Of a DNA stretch of 64,000 nt, positions 51,639 through 60,215 are shown piece by piece (the stretch's first letter is position 1; each line of letters begins with the position of its first letter). The translations under genes and the position numbers were made by a program. This DNA is from Halomonas piscis. GTDB lineage: Bacteria > Pseudomonadota > Gammaproteobacteria > Pseudomonadales > Halomonadaceae. The DNA is taken from the NCBI RefSeq assembly GCF_031886125.1, contig NZ_CP119391.1, positions 620,001 to 684,000 of the forward strand, in the 5' to 3' direction. The notes beneath the pieces are model-generated. The model was not told the origin of the DNA. It was given only the letters and a program-made list of their open reading frames with translations, and did no database searches.

Positions 51639-52685
51639 CTACTCCGGCGGCCCTTTGCCCGCATCCTCCAGCGTCCGCGGCCGGTAGTCGTATCCTTCAT
51701 CGTTCCAGCGCTGCCATACGCTTGGGTCTACGGTAACGTTGATCGCCGGTTTGCCTTCCAGCCCTTGGGCAAAGGGTCGGTAGTGGCGGCCGTCTCCCGA
51801 GTGGCGAATGCGGTTCCAGCGAGCATAAAGCCCACACATAAACGGGCTGAAAGAGTCCGTCGGCGCCGTTTGCCAGGCGTCTGTGGCGGCGGTGAAGGCA
51901 TCCAGCGCCAGCCCCGCCGCGGCGGCCTTTTCGCTCATCCACTGGAGTGAGATATCCGCCAGGGGGTCGTCGCCGTAGCCGCCGCCGACGTTGGCGTGGG
52001 CGCCGATAAACCAGCGCTGCTCCACGTCGCGGTTGTCCGCCTTTTGCTTGCCGTCCCGGCTGACCCACAGGGGCACCTCGTAGGCGGCGCGGTGCTCGTC
52101 CAGCGCCACCGCGTGGTAGGCGTAATCCACGGTGCTGGAAAGCTCGGTATCGTGCCACGAATACTTGCCGTGCTCGGACAGGTTGGTGCCCGGCACGCCC
52201 AGCGCACCGACGGTATCCCACACGCCGATGAAGTGAATTCGCGGCGTGTGGCCGTAGTAGTGCTTGAACGTATGGCACGACTCGTCGTCAGGATTCAGCT
52301 TCCCGTCCCGGTAGAGTGCCTCGGCTTCGTCCAGCAGACCGGGCGTGACAATGCGTAAAAGCCCGCATTTGCGGATTAGCCCGGCCAGGCTTCTGGCCGT
52401 ATAGGCTCCGCGGCTGAAGCCGAATAGCCAGATGTCATCGCCGTCGGTATAGCGCTTGGCGAGCCACTCGTAGCCTTCCCGCAGGTTGTCGCTCAGGCCG
52501 TAGCCGGTGATGCCGCCCAAATAATGCCCGGGCCACCCGGTTCCCACGCCCGGGTCGTAGAAAAATCGCTGTCTGACATTACCGTCGTACTCGTGGAGGC
52601 GCTGGGCCAGGCGGAAGACGTTGGTGCGGTCCTGCGGGTCGTTCCAGGTACCGTCGAACAGAAGAATCAGTTTTTGTTTTGTCAT
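51639..52685 (-). CDS. DUF2235 alpha/beta-hydrolase (Tle1-like phospholipase family)
   Basis: 348 residues with LILLFDGTWNDPQDRTNVFRL, the nucleophile elbow GFSRGAYTARSLAG, and GVWDTVGALGVPG. The domain family includes T6SS phospholipase effectors of the Tle1 type, but no secretion or immunity genes lie nearby and the protein is a bare domain, so a house-keeping lipase is equally possible. The start at 52685 follows AGGAGCGATC; the open frame beyond it runs antisense to ggt. Confidence 0.85.
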   Translation of the reverse strand: MTKQKLILLFDGTWNDPQDRTNVFRLAQRLHEYDGNVRQRFFYDPGVGTGWPGHYLGGITGYGLSDNLREGYEWLAKRYTDGDDIWLFGFSRGAYTARSLAGLIRKCGLLRIVTPGLLDEAEALYRDGKLNPDDESCHTFKHYYGHTPRIHFIGVWDTVGALGVPGTNLSEHGKYSWHDTELSSTVDYAYHAVALDEHRAAYEVPLWVSRDGKQKADNRDVEQRWFIGAHANVGGGYGDDPLADISLQWMSEKAAAAGLALDAFTAATDAWQTAPTDSFSPFMCGLYARWNRIRHSGDGRHYRPFAQGLEGKPAINVTVDPSVWQRWNDEGYDYRPRTLEDAGKGPPE

Positions 52686-52766
52686 GATCGCTCCTGGGGG
52701 GAAGGGGCGATGGCAGCAAGCGTCGCGGTCCTCTACCATCAAACATTCATTCAAGATAGTAAGGAT

Positions 52767-54539
52767 ATGCCCGTGGATCGACTTTATACCGCGGCTGTCG
52801 CCGCTGCGCCGCGTCGCGCGTTTCCGCTCAGGGGGCTGGCCGCCGGCGTGCTGGCCGGCACGCTGCTGCTGTCGCCGTTGGCCATGGCCCAGGAGGCCAT
52901 ACTGGAAGGCGAGCGCTTTCACCCACAAGAAAGCACCCAGGGCATGGTGGCCACCAGCCATACCCTGGCGTCCGAGGTGTCCCGGGACGTGCTGGCGAAC
53001 GGCGGCAACGCCGTGGACGCCGCGGTCACCGCGGGCTTTGCCCTGGCCGTGACCCAGCCGCGCTCGGGCAACATCGGCGGCGGCGGCTTCATGCTGATTT
53101 CCGATGAAGACAGCGGCGAGGTCATCGCCATCGACTACCGCGAAACCGCTCCCGCCGCGGCCACCGAGACCATGTTCCAGGACGAAGAGGGCGACGCCGT
53201 GACCGAGCGCTCGCGCTACACCCACCTGGCCTCCGGCGTGCCGGGTACCGTGGCCGGCCTGGCGCTGGCGCTGGAAGAATACGGCACTCTGAGCCTGGAA
53301 GAGGCGCTGGCCCCGGCCATTCGCCTGGCCGAGGACGGCTTTGCCGTGCCCCCGCGCTTCGTCAAGGGCCTGGAAGATACCCGGGAGCGCTTCGAGCCCT
53401 GGGAGGCCAGCATGGCGAAGTTTTTCAAGGAGGACGGCTCGTCCTATCGGGCCGGCGAGATCTTCCGTCAGCCCGACCTGGCCGCCACGCTCAAGCGCAT
53501 CGCCGACAACGGCGCGAGCGAGTTCTACGAAGGGGAAACCGCGCGCTTGCTGGTCGACGAAATGGACAGGCACGGCGGGCTGATGACCCTGGACGACCTC
53601 GCCGGCTACGAGCCGGTGATCCGCGAGCCCAGCCACGGCACCTACCGCGGCCACGACGTCTACGCCATGAGCCCGCCCTCGTCCGGCGGCGCGCACATCG
53701 TGCAGATGCTCAACGTGCTCGAGGGCTATTCCATCGGCGAGATGGGCTTTGGCGCGGCGGACACCATGCACGTCATGGCCGAGGCGATGAAGCGCGCCTA
53801 CGCCGACCGCGCCGAGTACCTGGGCGACACCGACTTCGTCGACGTGCCGCTGGACGGCATCACCTCCACCGACTATGCCGACGAGCTGCGCGAGCAGATC
53901 GACATGGACAAGGCCACCCCCAGCGACGAGATCAGCGCCGGCGACCCCGCCGCCTACGAGTCCAACGAGACCACGCACTTCTCGGTGGTGGACGGCGACG
54001 GCCTGGCGGTCTCCAACACCTACACTATCAACTTCAGCTACGGCTCGGGCATCGTGGCGGAAGGCGCGGGCTTTCTGCTCAACAACGAGATGGACGACTT
54101 TTCCGCCAAGCCCGGGGTGCCCAACGCCTACGGCCTGATCGGCGGCGAGGCCAACAAGGTGGAGCCAGGCAAGCGCATGCTGTCGTCGATGACGCCGACC
54201 ATCGTCAAAAAGGACGGCAGCAACTTCCTCGTCACCGGCAGCCCCGGCGGCTCGCGCATCATCACTACCACGCTTCAGGTGCTGATGAACGTCATCGACC
54301 ACGACATGAACGTTCAGTCGGCGGTCAGCGCACCGCGCATGCACCACCAGTGGCTGCCCGACGAGGTCCGCGTGGAAGCCGGCTTCAGCCCGGACACGCT
54401 CGAGCTGCTGGAGCAGCGCGGCCACACCGTCAGCCAAAAGTCGGCCATGGGCGCGGCCCAGTCCATCGTCATTGAGGACGGCGTTTTCTACGGCGGCGCC
54501 GACCCGCGGCGCTCCACGTCCTCGGCGATCGGCCTCTAA
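52767..54539 (+). CDS. ggt: Gamma-glutamyltranspeptidase
   Basis: Periplasmic Ntn-hydrolase that cleaves glutathione and other gamma-glutamyl compounds. 590 residues: a signal peptide ending in AMA-QE near residue 39, the large-subunit block NGGNAVDAAVTAGFALAV, and the autocleavage/nucleophile Thr in NETTHFSVVDGDG near residue 402. The small subunit has SSMTPTIV and GSPGGSRI. Start MPVDRLYT at 52767 directly follows TAAGGAT. Confidence 0.95.
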   Translation: MPVDRLYTAAVAAAPRRAFPLRGLAAGVLAGTLLLSPLAMAQEAILEGERFHPQESTQGMVATSHTLASEVSRDVLANGGNAVDAAVTAGFALAVTQPRSGNIGGGGFMLISDEDSGEVIAIDYRETAPAAATETMFQDEEGDAVTERSRYTHLASGVPGTVAGLALALEEYGTLSLEEALAPAIRLAEDGFAVPPRFVKGLEDTRERFEPWEASMAKFFKEDGSSYRAGEIFRQPDLAATLKRIADNGASEFYEGETARLLVDEMDRHGGLMTLDDLAGYEPVIREPSHGTYRGHDVYAMSPPSSGGAHIVQMLNVLEGYSIGEMGFGAADTMHVMAEAMKRAYADRAEYLGDTDFVDVPLDGITSTDYADELREQIDMDKATPSDEISAGDPAAYESNETTHFSVVDGDGLAVSNTYTINFSYGSGIVAEGAGFLLNNEMDDFSAKPGVPNAYGLIGGEANKVEPGKRMLSSMTPTIVKKDGSNFLVTGSPGGSRIITTTLQVLMNVIDHDMNVQSAVSAPRMHHQWLPDEVRVEAGFSPDTLELLEQRGHTVSQKSAMGAAQSIVIEDGVFYGGADPRRSTSSAIGL

Positions 54540-54566
54540 CCCGGCCGTTACGCCGTCGTCGGCCAG

Positions 54567-54641
54567 CCGGCCGCGCCTGAGGCTTGAACCCCGGCGGGTT
54601 ATTTTCGCTCGGGGCCAAAGCCTGGCGCGGCCGGTTTTTTT
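54567..54641 (+). terminator. Long-stem terminator after ggt
   Basis: CCGGCCGCGCC-TG-AGGCTT pairs with AAGCCT-GGCGCGGCCGG across a 32-base loop, followed by seven T. It closes the ggt unit ahead of the receptor gene. Confidence 0.75.
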
Positions 54642-54743
54642 GTGCGTACGCCATTCAGCCGGCGGGGCAGGGCGGCCGCTATCCCGGGCGATTAATAGCG
54701 GCACCATCGGGAACGATTCACATTTACCTTGACTGGCAACGGA

Positions 54744-54766
54744 ATGCACTTGAGAATGAGTCGCTT
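54744..54766 (+). promoter_or_regulatory. Possible Fur box upstream of the TonB receptor gene
   Basis: The segment around TTGAGAATGAGT resembles one half of Fur sites found before siderophore-receptor genes, 50-70 bp before the GTG start. The match is partial. Confidence 0.35.
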
Positions 54767-54816
54767 TAAACGCCCCCTGACTCATTTCACAAGAACCATT
54801 CATAAGGATCTGACAA

Positions 54817-57030
54817 GTGAATTCTGGTATTACCGCGACCCGCCGCTCGCCCTATCGCACCTTTGCCACCGCGGCAAGCTTCGCCGTGGCCTCTACCGCT
54901 CTGCCGGCCATGGCGCAAACGCCCGAGGCCACCGAGCTCGACGCCGTCACCGTGGTGGGCGAGAAGAACACCGGCAACAAGGCGGAATATTCCGCCTCGG
55001 ACAAGTTCGTCAAGCCGCTGCTGGATACCCCGCAAACCGTCACCGCGGTACCGGAAAAGGTCATCGAGGAGCAAAAGGCGCTGAGCCTGCGCCAGGTGCT
55101 GTCCAACGTCTCGGGCATTACCTTTGACGCCGGCGAAGGCGGCGGCGGCTCCGGCGACAAGATCAATATTCGCGGCTTCAGCGCCAATGCCAACATGAAG
55201 GTGGACGGCCTGCGCGACAGCAGCCAGAACAACCGCACCGACATGTTCAACGTCGAGCGGGTGGAAGTGATCAAGGGCCCAAGCTCGGTCTTTGGCGGCG
55301 CGGGCACCACCGGCGGGGTGGTCAACATGATCAGCAAGACCCCGCAGCAGCGCGACTTTGTCGACGCCAGCGCGGGGATCGGCACGGACAACCGTCACCG
55401 CGCTACCCTGGACGCCAACCAGACCCTGGAGGGGCTGGGCACCGACAGCGCCTTCCGCCTGAACCTGATGGCGCACGAAAACGACAAGCCCGGCCGCGAC
55501 GAAGTCGAGCAGGAGCGTTTCGGCATCGCGCCGTCGCTGACCGTGGGGCTGAACGACACCACCCGCGCGACGCTTTCCTACAAGCACCAGGAAGACGACA
55601 ACCTGCTGGACTACGGCCTGCCCGCCCGGGACGGCGAGGTGCTGCCGGGGGTGGATCACGAAGCCTACTACGGCTGGAGCAATCTCGACGACGAAGACAT
55701 CGTAAGCGATACGGCCACGCTCAAGCTGGAGCATGACTTTACCGCCGATACCCGGCTGGAAAACAAGACCCGCTATACCCACCTGGACCGCGATACCACT
55801 ATCTCTGCGCCGCACACGGACATGGAAGGGCTGGCGCCCGGGCGCTACAAGCCCGCCGGCCCCCAGGCCTACCGCCGCGATGTGACCACCGAGATGTGGA
55901 TCAACCAGACCCAGCTGAGCACGAGCTTTGCCACCGGCAACCTTGAGCACGAGCTGCTGGTGGGCGCCGAGTTCTCCCGGGAGACCTACGACCGTACCGC
56001 CTCCAACCTGGGGCTGGGCTCGGACGCTCATCCGTACCCCGACAACGGCTACGACATCGGCAACCCGCCCGGGCGCTGGGACGGCGGCACCACCTACACG
56101 CACCGCGGCGCCACCGAGGCGACGCTGAACAACCAGGCGGTGTATGCGTTTGACACCATCAGCTTCACCCCGCAATGGGATCTGAGCCTGGGCCTGCGCC
56201 ATGACTGGATCGACGGGGAAACCATCGACAAGGACGACAACGAGCGCACCAGCACCCGGGACAGCGAGTTCAGCGGCCGCGCCGGGCTGGTCTACAAGCC
56301 GGCGGAAAACGGCCGGGTGTATCTGGCCTACGGCACTTCGTTCAGTCCCTCGGCGGAAAACCTCGCCACCTCGGGTGGCCTGCCCCGGGGCGACGGCGGC
56401 GAAAACCTCTCCCCGGAGAAGAGCAAGACCTGGGAGCTCGGCACCAAGTGGGAGCTGATGAACGGCCGGCTGGGGCTGAACGGCGCGCTGTTCCGCGTGG
56501 ACAAGGACGACGTGCGCGAGCGCGACGCCAGCGGCGATCTTTATCTCGCCGGCAAGCAGCGCGTACAGGGCGTGGAGCTGGGCATGACCGGCGAGCTGAC
56601 CGACGCCTGGGACGTGTACGCCAACTACACTTACCTGGACAGCGAAACCCGCGAGTCCATCGCCGGCGCCCAGACCAACGGCCGCGATCCGGAAGGGCAC
56701 TCGCTTGGCAATACCCCGGAGCACAGCCTGAGCCTGTGGTCCACCTACGACATCACTAACGACGTGCAGGTGGGCTACGGCGCCCAGTACGTGGACGAGC
56801 GCCACGTGGCCTCGGACGTGGCCGCCAAGGTGGACGACTACTGGCTGCACAACGCCATGGTGGCCTACCGCGTCAACGACCGGCTCAGCGCCCAGCTCAA
56901 CGTCAACAACCTCTTTGACAAGGAATACGTTGAGGGCGTGCGCGGCCGCCCGGGGACCGATTCCCGGGGCTCCGCGGTGGAAATCGGCGACGGTCGCTCG
57001 GGCGTGCTGACGCTGGACTATCGGTTTTAA
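54817..57030 (+). CDS. TonB-dependent siderophore receptor (PiuA/Fiu-like)
   Basis: 737 residues: a signal peptide ending at AMA-QTPE (about residue 33), a plug domain (LLDTPQTVTAVPEKVIEEQ; INIRGFSANANMKVDGLRD; VERVEVIKGPSSVFGG), and a C-terminal 22-strand barrel ending GVLTLDYRF with terminal Phe. Begins with GTG after AAGGAT. The PiuC-type hydroxylase that follows is the usual partner of catecholate receptors of the PiuA/Fiu type, so iron-regulated uptake of catechol-type iron complexes is likely. Confidence 0.92.
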   Translation: MNSGITATRRSPYRTFATAASFAVASTALPAMAQTPEATELDAVTVVGEKNTGNKAEYSASDKFVKPLLDTPQTVTAVPEKVIEEQKALSLRQVLSNVSGITFDAGEGGGGSGDKINIRGFSANANMKVDGLRDSSQNNRTDMFNVERVEVIKGPSSVFGGAGTTGGVVNMISKTPQQRDFVDASAGIGTDNRHRATLDANQTLEGLGTDSAFRLNLMAHENDKPGRDEVEQERFGIAPSLTVGLNDTTRATLSYKHQEDDNLLDYGLPARDGEVLPGVDHEAYYGWSNLDDEDIVSDTATLKLEHDFTADTRLENKTRYTHLDRDTTISAPHTDMEGLAPGRYKPAGPQAYRRDVTTEMWINQTQLSTSFATGNLEHELLVGAEFSRETYDRTASNLGLGSDAHPYPDNGYDIGNPPGRWDGGTTYTHRGATEATLNNQAVYAFDTISFTPQWDLSLGLRHDWIDGETIDKDDNERTSTRDSEFSGRAGLVYKPAENGRVYLAYGTSFSPSAENLATSGGLPRGDGGENLSPEKSKTWELGTKWELMNGRLGLNGALFRVDKDDVRERDASGDLYLAGKQRVQGVELGMTGELTDAWDVYANYTYLDSETRESIAGAQTNGRDPEGHSLGNTPEHSLSLWSTYDITNDVQVGYGAQYVDERHVASDVAAKVDDYWLHNAMVAYRVNDRLSAQLNVNNLFDKEYVEGVRGRPGTDSRGSAVEIGDGRSGVLTLDYRF

Positions 57031-57054
57031 TAACCGGTTTCAATAACCGGTTTT
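57030..57054 (+). terminator. Hairpin after the TonB receptor gene
   Basis: The direct repeat AATAACCGGTTT occurs twice; the two AACCGGTT copies can also pair with each other, followed by TTT. Possible weak terminator or attenuator before the hydroxylase gene. Confidence 0.45.
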
Positions 57055-57135
57055 TGCGCAACGCAATCCGCCCGGCCCGGCTGCCTGTATAAGGCGCCGG
57101 GTCGGTGCTTATCCGCTTATCAAGGAGATACCGCC

Positions 57136-57816
57136 ATGATGCTTCACGTGCCCGAGGTGTTCGACAAGGCCCAGGTGGCCGAATGCCGCGAGCTTTTGCG
57201 CCAGGCGCAGTGGCAGGACGGCAAGGCCACCGCCGGCTTTCAGTCGGCCATGGCCAAGGACAACATGCAGCTGCCCGAAGACTCCGACGTGGCCCGCCAC
57301 CTAAGCCAGGTCGTCACCCAGGCAGTGCAGCGCCACCCGCTGTTTATCGCCGGGGCCCTGCCCGAGCGCATTTTTCCGCCGCTGTTCAACTGCTACCAGG
57401 GCGGGCAGTCCTTCGGCCTGCACGTGGACAACGCCATGCGCCTGGACCCTGGCCGGGGGGAGTATCTGCGCACGGACCTCTCGGCGACGCTGTTCTTCAG
57501 CGAGCCGGACACCTACGAAGGCGGCGAGCTGATCGTCGAAGACACCTACGGTGCCCACAGCGTCAAGCTGCCTGCGGGGGATTTGATTCTCTACCCGGCA
57601 TCCAGCCTCCACCGGGTCACGCCGGTCACCAAAGGCGCGCGCCTGGGGTCGTTTTTCTGGATTCAGAGCATGGTTCGCGACGAAGGCCAGCGCAGCCTGT
57701 TGTTCGACTTGGACACCTCTATCCAGCAGATCCATCAAAACCTCGGCGCCGACCACGCCGCCAGCGTCCAGCTCACCGGCGTCTATCACAACCTGCTGCG
57801 CCGCTGGGGGATGTGA
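57136..57816 (+). CDS. piuC: PKHD-type Fe(II)/2-oxoglutarate hydroxylase (PiuC/YbiX)
   Basis: 226 residues with the double-stranded beta-helix iron site: HxD in FGLHVDNAM, the distal His in SSLHRVTPV and the 2-oxoglutarate Arg in [12 protein letters not shown]. The C-terminal PKHD extension ends [14 protein letters not shown]. Iron-starvation-induced in Pseudomonas, adjacent to the receptor as here. Substrate unknown. Ribosome site AAGGAG precedes the start. Confidence 0.92.
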   Translation: MMLHVPEVFDKAQVAECRELLRQAQWQDGKATAGFQSAMAKDNMQLPEDSDVARHLSQVVTQAVQRHPLFIAGALPERIFPPLFNCYQGGQSFGLHVDNAMRLDPGRGEYLRTDLSATLFFSEPDTYEGGELIVEDTYGAHSVKLPAGDLILYPASSLHRVTPVTKGARLGSFFWIQSMVRDEGQRSLLFDLDTSIQQIHQNLGADHAASVQLTGVYHNLLRRWGM

Positions 57817-57878
57817 GGCGTTGCGCGAACTCGGATCTCGATGAAACGCCGCGTTGGCGGCCCGGCCTTTCCATGCGA

Positions 57879-58547
57879 TTAGTCGGCTCGGTCGAGCCCC
57901 ATCTGCCAAAAGTCGATTTCCAGCCGTGTAGCGTCGCGGAAGGTAGTGGTTAGCTGGGCGAAACGCTCGGGCGTCACGTCAGCCAAGCGGGTATCGAGCC
58001 AGGCAATTTCGTCGCGCATGGCCTCCTGGAAGGCGTCGCTTTCATACATTTTCAGCCACTTTTCGTAGGGGTTGGCGTCGCCGCGTACGGTGAAGGGCTG
58101 CCTGGCCTGCCACTGGGAAATCTCGCCGTAGCCCACCAGGCAAGGGGCGAGGGCCACGTGCATGTCGAGCAGGTCGCCGCGGTTGCCGGTATCCAGCACG
58201 TAGCGGGTGTAGGCCATGGTGGCGCGAGCTTCGGGCAGTGCGGCCAGGTCAGATTCTGAGATACCCCATTCGCGGCAATAGTCGATGTGAAGCTCGAGCT
58301 CGACGTCGATGATGGTTTTGAGGCCTTCCAGGCTGTGGCGCAGCTCAGCCATGTCGCGGCTTTTGTAGACGGCCAGCGCATAGGCGCGCCCGAAGTGCAT
58401 CAGAAACAGATAGTCCTGCTTGAGGTAGTGGCGAAAAGCCTCTTCTTCCAGCGTGCCGGCGGCCAGCTGGCGCACGAAGTCGTGCTCGATATAGGCGCGC
58501 CATTCGTCAGCGCAGGCTGCGGTTAGGTCGGTAAAGCGATAGCTCAT
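57879..58547 (-). CDS. tenA: Thiaminase II / aminopyrimidine aminohydrolase TenA
   Basis: Salvages thiamin pyrimidine breakdown products. 222 residues with the active-site Cys in LAPCLVGYGEI and C-terminal LEIDFWQMGLD. HYLKQDYLFLMHFGRAYA is also typical. The start MSYRFTDL at 58547 follows CGGAG. Controlled by the TPP riboswitch in its long leader, which supports the salvage role. Confidence 0.95.
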   Translation of the reverse strand: MSYRFTDLTAACADEWRAYIEHDFVRQLAAGTLEEEAFRHYLKQDYLFLMHFGRAYALAVYKSRDMAELRHSLEGLKTIIDVELELHIDYCREWGISESDLAALPEARATMAYTRYVLDTGNRGDLLDMHVALAPCLVGYGEISQWQARQPFTVRGDANPYEKWLKMYESDAFQEAMRDEIAWLDTRLADVTPERFAQLTTTFRDATRLEIDFWQMGLDRAD

Positions 58548-58688
58548 GATATCTCCGGTGTTGGACAAGTCAGCCAGGTCAGGCTAAACCCGTCAGTAAA
58601 TCCGGAGTGCGCGAAGGCGAGGAGCGGAGGATAAAGGGGAAGGCGCGGGGGGTAGCGATACGCCATGCCCGCCGAGCCTGCCGCCTGA

Positions 58689-58828
58689 TTCCCTACGCCG
58701 GTATAGGTGTGGCCTTGCCGCACTTCACCCGGATCAGGTTCTACGGGACCGGCGCTAGGAATTCGGTTATCGTCGCGCTACCCCGAATCTGCGCCATCTC
58801 AGCCGGTTTCACCGGCACCCCGTCAAGC
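58689..58828 (-). promoter_or_regulatory. TPP riboswitch (THI element) upstream of tenA
   Basis: On the minus strand: ACGGGGTGCC, the hairpin CCGGTGAAACCGG, CTGAGATGG, then GAACCTGATCCGGGT and a terminal GGCGTAGGGAA. These are the conserved THI-box elements in order. About 140 nt separate it from the tenA start without an obvious T-run, so control is more likely at translation initiation. Confidence 0.92.
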
Positions 58829-58836
58829 GAATTGGC

Positions 58837-58866
58837 AGTCTAGCAGCTGAGGTTTTTGAGTGACAA
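58837..58866 (-). promoter_or_regulatory. Promoter of the TPP riboswitch-tenA unit
   Basis: Minus strand TTGTCA (58866-58861), 18 bp, TAGACT (58842-58837), with the predicted start near 58830, exactly at the 5' edge of the riboswitch. Confidence 0.65.
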
Positions 58867-59020
58867 TCGGCGCTGGCGCAGGCCGCTTTACAGGTTTTCG
58901 TGGGAGGCCGGTTTACCGGGCGAAACCGGCGCGTAGCGCCGGCCCGTGGCGTTGCGTCACTGCCTGTAATCAAATTTTTCTGAGTCGTGGCCAAAACGGT
59001 GCAGGCCGGCACCCAACGCA

Positions 59021-59046
59021 AAACGGCTGCCCAGGGGCAGCCGTTT
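59021..59046 (-). terminator. Terminator of the betaine-type binding protein gene
   Basis: AAACGGCTGCC and GGCAGCCGTTT form an 11-bp perfect stem directly downstream of the stop. Confidence 0.85.
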
Positions 59047-59079
59047 GCTTATGGCTCGTACGCTCTGTAGCCAGTCGCC

Positions 59080-60072
59080 TCAGGCGTCGGGGAGGTCGAG
59101 CTTTTCCTTCACCACGGGCCAGGCGGGTTCGCCGCTGCGGGTGGTGACGCCGTCAAGAAACGCCTTTACCTTGGCCGGGTGGTCTTTCAGCCAGCTCATG
59201 GCGACTTCTTCAACCGGGCGGTCTTCATAGCTCAGGCCGCTGATCATTTCACTCTGCTCTTCGGCGGTGAAGATCAGCTGGTCCAGCAGCCGCGTGGCGT
59301 TGGGGTGGCTGTCGGCGAACTGCTGAGAGGCCAGGGTGCGCACGTCGCTGCGGCCGCCGTCCGGGCCCCAGGCGTCTTCCGGGTCGTCGAGGAACTCAAT
59401 GTCGTACTCGATGGTGGCCCAGTGCGGCGTCCAGGCGTAGAAGACGATCCACTCGTTGCGGTCCATGGTCGACTTGGCCTGGCTGAACATGCCCGAGGTC
59501 GAGGTTTCCGAAAGATTCCACTCGTCCAGGCAGTAGGTGCCGTTTTCCTGCATCTCGGCAAGCAGGTCGCTGGTGCCGGAGCCGACTTCAATGGAGTAGA
59601 TGGTGCCGCCGGCCTTTTCCTGCAGCTCCTTGCTGCAAAGGTCCTCGCCCGAGGTATAGCCTTCTGCGTGGACATAGTCGGGCACCACAAAGCCAAGCCG
59701 GGCGCCGTCGACGTTGGTGCCCAGGTCAGCCAGCGAGTCCTTGCCGCTGGTGGCGGTGTCGTACATGCCCTGCTGGGCGGGCAGCCAGGCAGCCAGATAG
59801 GCATCGAGTTCGTTTTCGCCCAGCGCCTGGTAGGCGATGGTGGCGCCCAGCTCTTTTTGCCGCGGTTTGTAGCCCAGGGCTTCAAACAGCGTGGCGGCAA
59901 GCTCGGACTTGGCGGTAACGCCGGGCCAGGGCGGCACGGCAAAGCGCACGGCGGCGGGTTCTTCGGCGGCGCTGGCAACAAGCGGCGCGGTAAGCAGAGC
60001 GGTGCCGAGGGCGCCCGCGGCCAGGCTGGCGTGGAGGGTAAAGCGGCGAGACAGGCGTAAGCACGATTTCAT
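59080..60072 (-). CDS. Glycine betaine/choline-type ABC substrate-binding protein
   Basis: 330 residues with a signal peptide (ALLTAPLVASA-AEEP) and an OpuAC/ProX-type periplasmic binding domain (VRFAVPPWPGVTAKSELAATLFEALGYKP; WIVFYAWTPHWATIEYDIEFLDDP). The aromatic-rich segments are consistent with a cation-pi cage for quaternary amines. It is alone, with its own terminator and no permease or ATPase gene beside it, so it probably feeds a transporter encoded elsewhere. Ligand not determinable. Confidence 0.85.
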   Translation of the reverse strand: MKSCLRLSRRFTLHASLAAGALGTALLTAPLVASAAEEPAAVRFAVPPWPGVTAKSELAATLFEALGYKPRQKELGATIAYQALGENELDAYLAAWLPAQQGMYDTATSGKDSLADLGTNVDGARLGFVVPDYVHAEGYTSGEDLCSKELQEKAGGTIYSIEVGSGTSDLLAEMQENGTYCLDEWNLSETSTSGMFSQAKSTMDRNEWIVFYAWTPHWATIEYDIEFLDDPEDAWGPDGGRSDVRTLASQQFADSHPNATRLLDQLIFTAEEQSEMISGLSYEDRPVEEVAMSWLKDHPAKVKAFLDGVTTRSGEPAWPVVKEKLDLPDA

Positions 60073-60138
60073 CCGGGCTCCTTATGGTTGCTGCGACAGG
60101 CATGACTCTAGACCGGCCGATGCAGAACTGCAACGCAA

Positions 60139-60166
60139 AACGGCCCGCCGTGAAAGGCGGGCCGTT
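60139..60166 (-). terminator. Terminator of fbpA
   Basis: AACGGCCCGCC and GGCGGGCCGTT form an 11-bp perfect stem with a T-run on the minus strand, between fbpA and the binding-protein gene. Confidence 0.9.
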
Positions 60167-60215
60167 CGGAGGGAGCGCGGGTGCTCAGGCCCGGAGCGGG
60201 CAAGCGCAGCGCGGC

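Noticed and set aside
52686..54803. Long minus-strand extension upstream of the DUF2235 gene
   Set aside because: Antisense to ggt; the ATG at 52685 has a good ribosome site and starts the domain.
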